Assembly (NCBI GenBank): GCA_029433475.1
Contig: JAQTIE010000009.1
Location: 1-64,000, forward strand
Reading direction: 5' to 3'
Length of the DNA stretch: 64,000 nucleotides
From: Neisseriaceae bacterium ESL0693
GTDB taxonomy: Bacteria; Pseudomonadota; Gammaproteobacteria; Burkholderiales; Neisseriaceae
Positions 1 through 9,568 of the stretch are shown here, in pieces. Position numbers and translations under genes: made by a program. Every line of letters starts with the position of its first letter. Positions within the stretch are counted from its first letter, which is position 1. Below the pieces are notes generated by a model, which was given only the letters and a program-made list of their open reading frames with translations, was not told where the DNA came from and did not search any database.

Positions 1-3000
1 GCTGGCTGTCAGGATAAGGTTATCGGCACTGATCAGACCGCTGTTGTCGATATTCTGCGCGCCGAGGCTGAGGTTATGATTGGCGCTGATGCTGCCCTGG
101 TTAGCAATATGGCCAGCGTTTTGCAGACTGATGTTGTTGGCGCTGATTAAAGCCCCGTCAGGGGTCAGCTGGGTATTGGCGCCCACCAGGTAGACCTTGG
201 GCACCAGTACATTTTGAGTGCTGCCATCGGCCAGAGTGACGGTCTCATTTACCAGCCATACTATGTTGGTAGTGAGCTGGCTCATTTGTTCGGCGCTGAG
301 GGAAACGCCAGGCGTCAGGTTGTATTTCTGGGCATATTCAACACCGGCGTTCATCAGCGCTTTGTATTGTTCCAGATCATTATCATAACCATCTAAATAC
401 CGATTACCCGTGATCTGCATGATCTGGTTTTGTATCAGTTGCTGCTCGTAATAACCGTCGCCCAGGCGTTTCTGCATCTTCTGCGGGTCTTGGCCTAAGG
501 CGCTGAGCATATAGTCACTGCCGAGCCACTGCTTTTGGTTTGTAAAAGCAGGGTCGGTTTCGATCAGATAGCCAGGATTGTTGGGCTTAACAGCGTAAAG
601 GCTGTTGTCTGGCAGGGTGATGGGTTTGGGTTGCAGGGTGCTGACAAGTGATGGCCGGCTAGTCTGGCCAGTCTGGGCACCCTGACCATTTTGCTGCACG
701 TTCTGGATACTGGCGGCCTGACTTTGGCCGGCATGGTCAGTAGCGGTGTGTTGCTGAATCACGCTGACCGGGCTGTCAAAGTCGTGTGTGGTGGTGATGC
801 TTTGCTGGTATTTCTTCTCATTGGTGGTTTTAATTTTGCCCTTGCCGAGTTTGGGGTTTTTGTATTTGTAGCCGCCTTGTTTGCCTTTGTCTTCTTGCCG
901 TTGTTCGCCTTTGGTTTCGCGGTTCTCCAGATTCAGACCCTCACCAGCGGTCAGATCACCGCCAACGATGATCTGGCTGTTGTGATTGAGCCAGTCGGTG
1001 CCTTCAATGCTGAGATTACCGCCAATAATGATTTGTCCCGGGTCGCTTTCAGTCACGCGCTGGCGGTAGGTGGTGCGGTCAAAGTCCCACCAGTGCACTT
1101 TACTGACATTGTATTTACTCCAGGTCTTTTTACTGCCATCGTTAAAGGTGAAGGTCAGTTTTTTACGCTCTTTTTTGAATTTACCGTCTTTGCCATTAAC
1201 CCAGATTTCAGGGTTACCGCTTTCCTGGTATTGCTGCATATGCTCTTTACCGGCCAGGTATTCCTCCACACTGAAGTGGTTATTCAGATTCTGTAGCTGA
1301 TTGACGGCAATATGGCCGCTGCCGCTGGCTTCGATGCGGGCGCTGGCATTGATGAGGCTGTCAGCCCTGCCGGTGGCGTGGTGGTCTTTGTCCAGACTGC
1401 CGCCGATGGCCAGATCACCGCTGCTGCTGATCAGGGCATGTTCCTGGTTGGTGATGTGATGAGCGCCGATATCGAGGCGCTGACGGGCGGCAATGGTGGC
1501 CGCTTTGGTCTCGCCGTTAATGCTTTCTTCGCGGTTAGTGAGTGTATCGGCCTCAAGGGCGATATGGTCGCCATAAATACGGCCTGTGCCGATGTTGGTA
1601 AGGTTCTGGCTGGCCTCAATCAGCGTCAGGCCGTTACTGTTGATCAGGCCGCGGTTGGTGAGGTTGTCGGCATTGATCTGGGTCTGGTTATTGCTCTGGA
1701 TAGTGCCTTCGGCTTTATTGTCGATGTTCGCGGCCTGCAGGCTGACATTGTGGCTGGCGCTGATGCTTTTATGATTGGTGATATTGCCCTGGCTACTTAG
1801 ATTCAGATCATGGCCAGCGGTAAGATCAGCGTCAACGCTGAAGTCATCAATCAGGGCAATGGTGGCGTCGTTGCCTGCGCTGATGCTGCCCTGATTGGTG
1901 AGGTGTTTGGCGTTTAAATTGAGATTCTGGCCAGCCAGTATTTTGCCCTCGTGGCTGTTGTCGATATCAAGCTGGTTGCTGGCAGGGTTGCCATTAATAC
2001 TGAGGTCTTTGGCTGAACTGATCTGCCCTTGTTGGTTGTTGAGGTGCTGGCCAATACTGGCATTGAGGCTCTGGTTGGTGCGGATGGCACCTTGCTGGTT
2101 GTTGACGCTGTCGGCGTTTAATTTAAGGCTGTCGGCGTCAATGGCGCCGCTTTGGTTGTTGAGATTTTGGGCAACAATGCCGGCCTCATGATTACTGATG
2201 ATCTGGCCTTGATTGCTGTTGTCAATGCTGTTTGCTTCCAGAATCAGGTTACCGCCGGCCTGTAACTGGCCTGTCTGGTTATTCAGCTGGTTGCTGTTAA
2301 GGGTCAGATGCTGATTACTGCTGATCAGACCCTGATTACTGTTGTCGATGCTATCTGTTTGCAGCTTAAGATCAGCACCGGCCTGTAGTTTACCTTGTTG
2401 GTTATTCAGCTGCTCTACATTCAGATGAGTGTTGCCAGCTGCCCACATCTGGCCTGTCTGGTTATCCAGCTGGTTGCTGTTAAGCGTCAGATTCTGATTG
2501 CTGCTGATCACGCCTTGATTGCTGTTGTCAATGCTGTCTGCTTCGAGACTCAGGTCACCCCCGGCCTGTAATTTACCTGACTGATTATTAATCTTCTGGC
2601 CGTTGATGTGCAGCTGGTTATTGGCGCTGATCTGGCCGTGCTGATTATTCACTTCTCGGCTGTTGATCTCAATCCTGCCGGCATTGATCTGGCCATGTTG
2701 ATTGTTCAGCTCGTCACCGCTCAGGCTGAGGCTGGCCAGATTAAGCTTGCCCTGATTGATCAGGTCTGTGCTGTTCAGACTGATGTCACCGCTGGCTTCG
2801 ATCTGGCCGCTGTTGTCAATCGTGTGAGCGTTGATGTGGCCATCTGCAAAGATAACGGGGGTAGAGCTGGTTGTTGTGTTAGTGGTGCTGTTGTCTGTGG
2901 CCGGCTTATTGCTGCTGTTGTTGGCATTACTGCTGTTGCTGACAGTGCCGTTACTGCTGCTGTTATTACTGCTGCCATCACTGCCGCTGTGGCCATTATC

Positions 3001-4329
3001 TGCCACTATCTCCTGGCCAATGCGGCCGCTTTGCTGATTGATCAGCTGATCACTATTAATGTTTAAGTCTTGCCGGCCGCTTTGGCTGATGTGGCCACTA
3101 TTCACTAGGCGGTCACTGTCAATGAGCAGACGGCCGGCGTTGATGCTGCCGCTGTTATTCAGCTGTTGCTGATTCAGACTGAGTTCACCGCCGCTGGTGA
3201 TCAATCCCTGATTGTTTAAGCTGTTGCTGTGTATGTCGGCTGTGCTTTGGCTGCTGATGTTGCCGCTGTTGTTAATTCCCTGTGCATTAAGGCTGAGGTT
3301 TGTGTTAGCGGGGTCGGTGTCGCTACCGGCGATAATGTCGCCTGTAGTGGTCAGCATACCATCAGCGCTAAGGTGTATCTTTTGGCCATACAGCTTGCCG
3401 CCCGTATTGACGCCCAGACCTTTGTCAGTGACGATCAGGAAGATTTTACCGGCATACATGCCACCCAGTAGCGCGGTATCAATCGCCACCTGCGGGCGGT
3501 TATTGGTGTTGCTGCTATCCAGTGTCTGCCGCTGGCCATTAGCGTCAAAGTGGTTATGGCCAGCCACAATGCTTAAATCATTCGCCCAGATGGCGGCGTT
3601 AATCTGGGCGGCGGTGGTCAGTATGCGGGTGTAGTCGGTTTTACTGGCGTCCAGTCCCTGGCCATCAATAACGATACGGCCGCGGTTGACATCAAGCCCC
3701 TGGATTCGGCCCTGATCATAGTTGACTTTACCGCTGGCCAAAGTCACACCGGCGGCATTGATAAAACCGCCGCCATTGATATTAATTCCGCTGGGATTGG
3801 CAATGATCAGTTCCGCCCGCCGGCCGGCCACTTCAAGATGTCCATTGAGCTGACTGGGGTTATTGCTGTTGATCTGGTTAACGATTACCCGCGCTTCACC
3901 ACCGGCAAGATACGGATTGCCCTGTACCATGCCGGCCAGTTGGGTACGGACATTTTTACGGCTGTTGTTGAGAATGGCGCCTCGGCGGTCAATATCCATT
4001 TGCTGATACTGATTCATTGAGACGCCGTGTTTGCTCGGAGTCTGAATATTGACTTGTGGCAGGCCGTTGGCGGTCTGAAGAATGTTCGGGCGCTGGTTCT
4101 TGGGGGCGTTGGGGTCGGCATGAATGGCGCTCGCATGAACGCTGGCCAGACCTAAAGCCCACAAGACAAAGAAGGTTAATGATTTGAATAAACAGCGGCC
4201 ATATCTGACGGGCGGATTACCGGCCGGCCGGTTCTGGCTGTGTTTGCCCTCGGCGGTAGCGATCTCGGCTACGGCCATCATCTGACCACGTTTTTTATTG
4301 AAGATAATTTTATAACACTGTTTATTCAT
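1..4329 (-). CDS. Filamentous haemagglutinin-like two-partner secretion adhesin (TpsA), 3' part cut by window
   Basis: The frame is open from ATG 4329 to the window edge (1443 codons), so the C-terminus is missing. Residues 1-25 (MNKQCYKIIF... MAVAEIA) form an extended signal peptide region (ESPR), followed by a hydrophobic stretch near residues 48-62 and a probable cleavage site after VHA near residue 66. A TPS secretion domain follows, with the hallmark NPSGI (family NPNGI) near residue 178. Next come many 20-residue beta-helix rungs (L.N.G.I pattern) and an Asn/Ser/Thr-rich linker around residues 441-495. Towards the visible end is a charged segment typical of FHA proteins. The protein should be exported by a TpsB pore and act as a surface adhesin or contact-dependent toxin carrier; the toxin/C-terminal part cannot be seen. 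No tpsB gene lies upstream. The plus-strand ORFs in this stretch are shadows of this gene. Confidence 0.93.
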   Translation of the reverse strand, partial: MNKQCYKIIFNKKRGQMMAVAEIATAEGKHSQNRPAGNPPVRYGRCLFKSLTFFVLWALGLASVHASAIHADPNAPKNQRPNILQTANGLPQVNIQTPSKHGVSMNQYQQMDIDRRGAILNNSRKNVRTQLAGMVQGNPYLAGGEARVIVNQINSNNPSQLNGHLEVAGRRAELIIANPSGININGGGFINAAGVTLASGKVNYDQGRIQGLDVNRGRIVIDGQGLDASKTDYTRILTTAAQINAAIWANDLSIVAGHNHFDANGQRQTLDSSNTNNRPQVAIDTALLGGMYAGKIFLIVTDKGLGVNTGGKLYGQKIHLSADGMLTTTGDIIAGSDTDPANTNLSLNAQGINNSGNISSQSTADIHSNSLNNQGLITSGGELSLNQQQLNNSGSINAGRLLIDSDRLVNSGHISQSGRQDLNINSDQLINQQSGRIGQEIVADNGHSGSDGSSNNSSSNGTVSNSSNANNSSNKPATDNSTTNTTTSSTPVIFADGHINAHTIDNSGQIEASGDISLNSTDLINQGKLNLASLSLSGDELNNQHGQINAGRIEINSREVNNQHGQISANNQLHINGQKINNQSGKLQAGGDLSLEADSIDNSNQGVISSNQNLTLNSNQLDNQTGQMWAAGNTHLNVEQLNNQQGKLQAGADLKLQTDSIDNSNQGLISSNQHLTLNSNQLNNQTGQLQAGGNLILEANSIDNSNQGQIISNHEAGIVAQNLNNQSGAIDADSLKLNADSVNNQQGAIRTNQSLNASIGQHLNNQQGQISSAKDLSINGNPASNQLDIDNSHEGKILAGQNLNLNAKHLTNQGSISAGNDATIALIDDFSVDADLTAGHDLNLSSQGNITNHKSISASHNVSLQAANIDNKAEGTIQSNNQTQINADNLTNRGLINSNGLTLIEASQNLTNIGTGRIYGDHIALEADTLTNREESINGETKAATIAARQRLDIGAHHITNQEHALISSSGDLAIGGSLDKDHHATGRADSLINASARIEASGSGHIAVNQLQNLNNHFSVEEYLAGKEHMQQYQESGNPEIWVNGKDGKFKKERKKLTFTFNDGSKKTWSKYNVSKVHWWDFDRTTYRQRVTESDPGQIIIGGNLSIEGTDWLNHNSQIIVGGDLTAGEGLNLENRETKGEQRQEDKGKQGGYKYKNPKLGKGKIKTTNEKKYQQSITTTHDFDSPVSVIQQHTATDHAGQSQAASIQNVQQNGQGAQTGQTSRPSLVSTLQPKPITLPDNSLYAVKPNNPGYLIETDPAFTNQKQWLGSDYMLSALGQDPQKMQKRLGDGYYEQQLIQNQIMQITGNRYLDGYDNDLEQYKALMNAGVEYAQKYNLTPGVSLSAEQMSQLTTNIVWLVNETVTLADGSTQNVLVPKVYLVGANTQLTPDGALISANNISLQNAGHIANQGSISANHNLSLGAQNIDNSGLISADNLILTAS
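2210..2580 (-). repeat. Imperfect tandem repeats inside the haemagglutinin gene
   Basis: Near-identical segments recur: the block starting ctgtctggttat at 2271 is repeated at 2454 (183 bp), and the block starting gctgttgtc at 2215 recurs at 2338 and 2521. The spacings of 123 and 183 bp equal 41 and 61 residues, about two and three beta-helix rungs, so the repeats preserve the filament fold. Confidence 0.75.
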
Positions 4330-4647
4330 AATTATTATTCTCTACTGTTACTTATGTATCGTTGAGTTAATGAATTTTAATAATATACAATGCGTTATAC
4401 GTTATCTAGCTTTACTGTAAAAAATTGTACTTTTAAATCAAAATGATAAATAGATAAAATAGTAAAGATAGGCGTTTATTTATATGAGGCCACTCAAGCA
4501 TAAATACATAAATATTTGATATTAATCATTATTTAATCAGTATGCATAGTACTTTTATGATCTATCCTTATTTATGTGCTGTTTAATCAGTTGTTGCAAG
4601 AATACTACATATGTAATTGTTGCTAAATTAATTTTAGGAGTAAATGA
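4330..4647. other. AT-rich intergenic promoter region between the haemagglutinin and a small gene
   Basis: About 320 AT-rich bases separate two divergent genes and should hold both promoters. There is only a weak AGAGA-like ribosome site before the haemagglutinin ATG. I see no clear -35/-10 pair that I would defend, no tpsB gene and no RNA gene. Confidence 0.5.
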
Positions 4648-4887
4648 ATGGATATTTCAGAGAAAATCATATTGTGCGAAGTGGCCAGAGAGGCGATCAA
4701 TGGCCGTTTTAGAGCTTGGCTCGCAGTTGAAGATGAAGCCATTGCAACAGAAAATTTAAATAGAGAAGCTTTTGCCTCAGCGCAGCGGAAAAAATTATTT
4801 CAATTACAAAATGATTTAAGGGTTGAGAATGTCACACAAAACCAGCAGATCATAGCCGGACAATTTGAGCCGCAATTACCTGATTAA
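4648..4887 (+). CDS. Small hypothetical protein, 79 aa
   Basis: I do not recognise this protein. The start ATG 4648 has a good AGGAG (4636-4640) seven bases upstream, which supports real translation. The product is soluble and acidic, with a helix-like N-terminal half (residues 1-60) rich in Ala, Glu, Arg and Gln and no membrane segment or signal peptide. It sits alone, divergent from the haemagglutinin gene and convergent with upp. An overlapping frame beginning at 4574 lacks a ribosome site. The function is unknown; a small cytoplasmic helical protein is all that can be inferred. Confidence 0.65.
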   Translation: MDISEKIILCEVAREAINGRFRAWLAVEDEAIATENLNREAFASAQRKKLFQLQNDLRVENVTQNQQIIAGQFEPQLPD

Positions 4888-4972
4888 CACAATCCGAAAA
4901 CCTTGAGTTATCTCCAGCTGATGAATTGAAACCTTTTCCCTCATGAGATAACATAGCAGATAATACAACTCA

Positions 4973-5009
4973 TTAAAAAACCACATGATTCACCAAAAAT
5001 CATGTGGTT
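4973..5009 (-). terminator. Intrinsic terminator of upp
   Basis: An 11-bp perfect stem (4979-4989 with 4999-5009) is followed on the minus strand by a run of six T. It lies just downstream of the upp stop. Confidence 0.85.
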
Positions 5010-5031
5010 AGCATAATTGATAATAAATTGA

Positions 5032-5670
5032 TCAATCGTTTAACTGCCGGGTGCCGAAGATTTTATCGCCCGCATCACCCAGACCCGGAATAATATATCC
5101 CTGCGCATTTAAATGATCATCCAGCGCTGCTGCATAGATTTTCACATCCGGGTGAGCTGCATGTACTGCCTTAACACCTTCGGGTGCAGCTACCAACACC
5201 AGTGCACGAATATCCTTACAACCTTTTTTCTTTAAAAGTTCAATTGTGGCATTCATTGAGCCGCCAGTAGCCAACATCGGATCAATAATCAAAGCCGGAC
5301 GTTGATCCATGCCATGCACAAATTTTTCAAAATATGGTACAGGCTGTAAGGTTTCCTCATCCCGCTGCAAGCCCACCACACTGATTTTAGCGGTTGGAAT
5401 CAGATCCAGTACGCCATCCAGCATACCCAGACCCGCGCGCAGAATCGGCACAACAGTCACCGTTTTCCCTTTAATCCGGAAAGCATCAATCTCGCCGCAC
5501 CAGCCTTCTATTTTTACCGGTTCAACATCAAAATCACGGCTGGCTTCATAAGCCATCAGCCGCGCCAGCTCTTTAGTCAGCGTACGAAAACGGTAAGTAC
5601 TGCAATCTGCTTCCCGCATCAACGACAATTTATGTTTGACCAGCGGATGATCAATTACATGAATATTCAT
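5032..5670 (-). CDS. upp: Uracil phosphoribosyltransferase
   Basis: Converts uracil and PRPP to UMP in pyrimidine salvage. The 212-residue product has the usual length. It matches the family almost throughout: HPLVKHKL near the N-terminus, the [11 protein letters not shown] loop, the PRPP-binding DPMLATGGS motif, and the C-terminal [17 protein letters not shown] uracil-binding segment. I chose the start at 5670 ([10 protein letters not shown]) because family members begin close to this point and a GGA lies upstream; an in-frame start at 5688 would add six residues. It is a single gene with its own terminator. Confidence 0.97.
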   Translation of the reverse strand: MNIHVIDHPLVKHKLSLMREADCSTYRFRTLTKELARLMAYEASRDFDVEPVKIEGWCGEIDAFRIKGKTVTVVPILRAGLGMLDGVLDLIPTAKISVVGLQRDEETLQPVPYFEKFVHGMDQRPALIIDPMLATGGSMNATIELLKKKGCKDIRALVLVAAPEGVKAVHAAHPDVKIYAAALDDHLNAQGYIIPGLGDAGDKIFGTRQLND

Positions 5671-5784
5671 GATGGTTCCAATTATCATTCAAAATCAATA
5701 ACAGCCAATAACCGGCTACTTTGGCAGGCATCATACCAGCTGCAACCCCTGAATTATTGACCGTTTACAATTTAATAATTTGAC

Positions 5785-6096
5785 TTACACAGACTGTAAT
5801 AAATCTTGCAATTCGCCCGCTTCAAACATTTCCAGCATAATATCAGAGCCACCCACAAATTCACCTTTAACATACAATTGCGGAATGGTCGGCCAGTCAG
5901 CATAGGTTTTGATGCCTTGACGGATATCATCATTTTCCAACACATTCACCGTAGTAAAGTCAGTACAGCCTGCGGCCTGTAAAATCTGAACCGCACGGGA
6001 AGAAAAACCGCATTGCGGAAATTGTTTGGTTCCTTTCATAAAAAGAACCACCGGGTTGCTGGTCACCAGCGTTTTGATTTCTGCTTGAATATCCAT
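5785..6096 (-). CDS. grxD: Monothiol glutaredoxin, Grx4 type
   Basis: A 103-residue protein with the CGFS active-site motif at residues 29-32, preceded by KGTKQFPQ as in E. coli GrxD, and the WPTIPQLY and GGSDI glutathione-binding segments. This class binds and delivers [2Fe-2S] clusters, usually with BolA-type partners, and is not a general disulphide reductase. An AAGGAAG ribosome site stands eight bases before ATG 6096. It lies between the methyltransferase gene and upp on the same strand, with gaps of about 30 and 115 bases. Confidence 0.96.
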   Translation of the reverse strand: MDIQAEIKTLVTSNPVVLFMKGTKQFPQCGFSSRAVQILQAAGCTDFTTVNVLENDDIRQGIKTYADWPTIPQLYVKGEFVGGSDIMLEMFEAGELQDLLQSV

Positions 6097-6126
6097 GTTA
6101 ACTTCCTTCTTTATTCTAGATGAGTG

Positions 6127-7386
6127 TTAGTGAGTGAGCACAGCGGCGAAAAAACCATCTGTGCGATGTTGTTCGGTGGTTAACGCCAGATAGTCACCAC
6201 TATCCAGATCAACCCTGGCCTGCCTTAATACCTCTGTGGCCGGCAGCAATCGCCATTCTGGGTGATTTTCCAGAAACTGGCTGATTTGCTGCTGATTTTC
6301 AGCCGCCAGAATACTGCAAGTGGCATACACCAGCCGCCCGCCGGGGCATACCAACTGGCTGGCCGCTTCCAGAATCGATTGTTGCTGTTGCACCAAGGCC
6401 GCGATCGTTGCTTGATTCTGGCGATATTTTAAATCCGGATTGCGCCGCAAGGTACCCAAACCGGAACACGGCGCATCAACCAGTACACAATCCGCTTTGG
6501 CATTTAATCGCTGCACCCGCTGATCGTTTTCACTGTCAATCCGTTGCGGATGAATATTGGTCAGCCCTGCGCGTACCATTCTCGGTTTCAGATTGGCCAG
6601 TCGCTTTTCAGCCACATCAAACGCATACAATCGCCCCGTGCCCGACATCATCGCGCCCATGGCCAAGGTTTTGCCACCTGCACCGGCACAAAAATCAATG
6701 GCCATCTGACCACGTTTAACACCGGTTAGTAATGCCAGCAGCTGGCTGCCTTCGTCCTGTACTTCCAGCACTCCCTCCAGAAACAGCGGATGCCGGTTTA
6801 AGGCCGGTTTATCATACAGACGGATACCCCAGGGAGAATAAGGTGTTGCTTCGGCTTTCCAGCCTTCCTGCTGTAATTCTTGTAACACTTTATCTCGTTT
6901 GCCTTTGAAGGTATTGACCCGCAGATCCAACGGCGCTGGCTGCACCACACTGCGCCCGAAAGCCATGATCTTATCATCTGACCAGTCTTGTTGTTTCAGA
7001 CAGTCAATCAGCCAGACAGGTAACTCGGCCGCTGTAGACAACTGTTGTTTAAAGTCGGCTTTGGCGGCTTTTAATTGCGTCAGAATGGCTTCTTCATGCT
7101 CATCACATAGTGCTTCCACCGTATGTACACTTAATCCGCGCCCCAATATTAAAGCTGCCAGTGCCGCACATCGCGGCTTCAGGTATGGTTTGGGCAAAAC
7201 GGACTGGATTTTCTGTAAGTGGCGTATGGCTGCAAATACCGTTTCAGCAATTTCATGCCGGTCATGACTACCGAGATGGCGTGGGCGCCTGAAAAAAGAA
7301 GACAACGCCACATCTGCGGGTTGTTTAAATGTCAGTACCTGAGCCAGAACTTCTGCGGTCAGATTCAATTGGGTGCTGTTCATCAT
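6127..7386 (-). CDS. RsmB/NOP family RNA (cytosine-5) methyltransferase
   Basis: A SAM-dependent m5C RNA methyltransferase of 419 aa, with an N-terminal NusB-like helical region (about residues 1-140) and a C-terminal Rossmann domain. Visible motifs are DFCAGAGGKTLA (SAM binding), DAPCSGLGTLRRNPD (motif IV with the release cysteine) and VYATCSI (motif VI with the catalytic cysteine). The closest characterised relative is likely RsmB (16S rRNA C967), but the exact target cannot be fixed from sequence alone. The start overlaps the stop of the upstream DUF3108 gene by four bases (ATGA), so the two are translationally coupled. Confidence 0.9.
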   Translation of the reverse strand: MMNSTQLNLTAEVLAQVLTFKQPADVALSSFFRRPRHLGSHDRHEIAETVFAAIRHLQKIQSVLPKPYLKPRCAALAALILGRGLSVHTVEALCDEHEEAILTQLKAAKADFKQQLSTAAELPVWLIDCLKQQDWSDDKIMAFGRSVVQPAPLDLRVNTFKGKRDKVLQELQQEGWKAEATPYSPWGIRLYDKPALNRHPLFLEGVLEVQDEGSQLLALLTGVKRGQMAIDFCAGAGGKTLAMGAMMSGTGRLYAFDVAEKRLANLKPRMVRAGLTNIHPQRIDSENDQRVQRLNAKADCVLVDAPCSGLGTLRRNPDLKYRQNQATIAALVQQQQSILEAASQLVCPGGRLVYATCSILAAENQQQISQFLENHPEWRLLPATEVLRQARVDLDSGDYLALTTEQHRTDGFFAAVLTH

Positions 7387-8072
7387 TGAGATTGGATAAC
7401 CTTTCCGTCTAACTGTGCTTTTTTCAGTTTTAATACATAAACATGATCATTATCGGTATAGCTGATCTGAACCGGAATATTACCCAGTGACGGAATAAAT
7501 GCATAATTGATGGTATTATGGTTTTGTTGCAGACGATACTGATGAATCAACTGCTCTTCCTTGTTCCATAAATAAGTACTTTGTCCCAGATATTCAATAC
7601 CCTCTAAGGAATAAATACGTTTGCCATTGGTCAAATAGGCCGGCGTGGGCAGTTTGCCGTCACTCAGCGCCAGTTGCCAGGCCAGCGTAAACACATCATA
7701 AACCGCGCCGTCCAGTTGCTGCTCTTTTGGCTTAGCCGAGGCTTTGCCATAATATACCTTCTGTCCGTCAAACAATGCCTGAGCATAAATTTTGCCCGAG
7801 CGGCGGTCATAATAAGATTCAGGGATCAGCTGATGCTGATTCATGTGTCCGGCAGAAGTAAAGCTTAATTGATACACAATCATATTCAGATCAGTCTGTA
7901 TCGAATAATGCCCGTCCTGCTGATTAAAAGTCATGTTTACCGGCAGACCATGATCATCCACATACTGCAATTTCGCCGTTACCGGCAATTCAGCCGCCTG
8001 AATCAGGCCACCACAACCGAATAAAAACAACACCGAGGCCATCAAATAACGCAGATACAACATCAATCTCAT
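7383..8072 (-). CDS. Exported DUF3108-family protein
   Basis: A protein of about 229 aa with an N-terminal hydrophobic signal segment (residues about 5-24, ending IQAAE) and a beta-rich body with the DUF3108 pattern (YDVFTLAWQLA, Y.LEGIEYLG, ending in V.V.L repeats). It is probably periplasmic and of unknown function. I took ATG 8072; GTG 8078 is also possible, and no strong ribosome site separates them. It sits in the minus-strand run purN - DUF3108 - RNA methyltransferase, overlapping the methyltransferase by four bases and following purN after about 15 bases. Confidence 0.8.
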   Translation of the reverse strand: MRLMLYLRYLMASVLFLFGCGGLIQAAELPVTAKLQYVDDHGLPVNMTFNQQDGHYSIQTDLNMIVYQLSFTSAGHMNQHQLIPESYYDRRSGKIYAQALFDGQKVYYGKASAKPKEQQLDGAVYDVFTLAWQLALSDGKLPTPAYLTNGKRIYSLEGIEYLGQSTYLWNKEEQLIHQYRLQQNHNTINYAFIPSLGNIPVQISYTDNDHVYVLKLKKAQLDGKVIQSQ

Positions 8073-8087
8073 CACCACATCAAACCA

Positions 8088-8720
8088 TTAAAAATAAAAA
8101 CCCTCTGACAGACACGATTGCGCTACACGCGAACCATGCACCCTCAAACCATCAATCCGCAGACGATCCGCCACAAAATCAGCCACCACCTGAGGCAATA
8201 AGCGATGTTCTGCCTGCAATACACGGGCAGCCAGCGTCTGGGCGTTATCCTCATCCTGAACCGGTACCACCGCCTGAGCAATGATCGGGCCATTATCCAG
8301 ATCGGGCGTCACAAAGTGCACTGTGCAACCGGCAATCCGGCAACCACTGTCCAACGCCCGCTGATGGGTATTCAGACCCGCAAATGCCGGCAACAGTGAA
8401 GGATGGATATTGATCAGCCGACCGGCATAATGCTGGCAAAATTCAGAGCCCAGTATCCGCATAAAACCAGCCAGCAACACCAGATCAGGCGCATATGCAT
8501 CAATTGCCCGCATCAGCGCCTGATCAAAATCATGACGATGCCGATACTCCTGATGTGACACCACCTGAGTATGAATACCCTGTTGATCTGCCCATAGAAG
8601 ACCGGCTGCATCAGCACAATTACTGATCACCGCAGCAATCTTGGCGCCGGCAATTTTCGCCTCAACCACAGAGCGCATATTACTGCCGCGCCCTGAAATC
8701 AGAATCACGATTTTTTTCAT
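8088..8720 (-). CDS. purN: Phosphoribosylglycinamide formyltransferase
   Basis: Third step of de novo purine synthesis: transfers a formyl group from 10-formyl-THF to GAR. The 210-aa product has the full length, with ISGRGSNM at the N-terminus and the catalytic triad visible as N104 and H106 (in INIHPSLLP) and D142 (in DLDNGPI). It is transcribed with the downstream DUF3108 and methyltransferase genes. Other purine genes (purK, purL) are elsewhere in the window and are not part of one operon. Confidence 0.97.
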   Translation of the reverse strand: MKKIVILISGRGSNMRSVVEAKIAGAKIAAVISNCADAAGLLWADQQGIHTQVVSHQEYRHRHDFDQALMRAIDAYAPDLVLLAGFMRILGSEFCQHYAGRLINIHPSLLPAFAGLNTHQRALDSGCRIAGCTVHFVTPDLDNGPIIAQAVVPVQDEDNAQTLAARVLQAEHRLLPQVVADFVADRLRIDGLRVHGSRVAQSCLSEGFYF

Positions 8721-8752
8721 CTCTTTATCTCAGATTATCAACCCATTGATCA

Positions 8753-9568
8753 CTAGCCCAGAGCCACTCTTTCCAGATGCCCCAGACTGCGTCCGAGAAA
8801 ATGTTCGCCAATAGTTCGAAAACGCAACGGAATATCACTAACATAAAAGCGATAATCAGCACCACTGTGATCAGGGTTAACCAGATGATGCTGCGTCAGG
8901 GCAATGGCAGTGGCTTCAGCCGTGGTTACAGAAGAATCCACCAGGGAAAGATCGGGGGCTTCCTGTTTAATTAAAGCCTTCAGTAAAGGATAATGCGTAC
9001 AACCCAATACCAGCGTATCAATGTCTTCCGCCAGAATCGGTTTTAAATATTCGCGTATGGTCAGGTGAGTGACTTCATGATCCAGCCAGCCCTCCTCAAC
9101 CAAAGGCACCAGCAAAGGACAAGCCTGAGACAATACCCGTGCTTCAGGCGCGCGGCTGTGAATTTCACGCGCATAGGCATTGCTGTTAACCGTGGTACTG
9201 GTGGCAATCACGCCAATATGTCGGTTGTGTGATGTTTGCAATGCTGCTTCAGAACCGGCTTTAATCACATCAAGTACCGGCATGGACGGCGCCATCTGCA
9301 ACACCTTCTGCTTGGCTACCGCAGCAATGGTATTACAGGCGATCACCAGCGCTTTAACATCCTGCCCCAGCAGAAAAGACACAATTTCTTCAGTGTAAGT
9401 CTCAATGGTATCGCGTGACTTCATACCATAAGGCACCCGGGCAGTATCACCAAAATACACAATATTCTCATTGGGCAAGCGCTCCATCAATGCCCGTACC
9501 ACTGTTAATCCACCCACCCCGGAATCAAATACCCCAATGGGTTTTTGCTGCCTGGCCATCATTCCCAT
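8753..9568 (-). CDS. murI: Glutamate racemase
   Basis: Makes D-glutamate for peptidoglycan. The 271-aa product has the two catalytic cysteines in their standard contexts, C78 in VIACNTIAA and C190 in LGCTHYPLL, plus the N-terminal IGVFDSGVGGLTV signature. ATG 9568 is preferred because a TTAGG stands six bases upstream; ATGs two and three codons downstream are also possible. The gene heads the minus-strand run toward purN, with a 32-base gap. Confidence 0.97.
   Translation of the reverse strand: MGMMARQQKPIGVFDSGVGGLTVVRALMERLPNENIVYFGDTARVPYGMKSRDTIETYTEEIVSFLLGQDVKALVIACNTIAAVAKQKVLQMAPSMPVLDVIKAGSEAALQTSHNRHIGVIATSTTVNSNAYAREIHSRAPEARVLSQACPLLVPLVEEGWLDHEVTHLTIREYLKPILAEDIDTLVLGCTHYPLLKALIKQEAPDLSLVDSSVTTAEATAIALTQHHLVNPDHSGADYRFYVSDIPLRFRTIGEHFLGRSLGHLERVALG

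Noticed and set aside
214-4020. Many plus-strand ORFs up to about 200 codons across the first 4 kb
   Set aside because: They are antisense shadows of the continuous minus-strand haemagglutinin frame, caused by its repetitive rungs, and lack ribosome sites.
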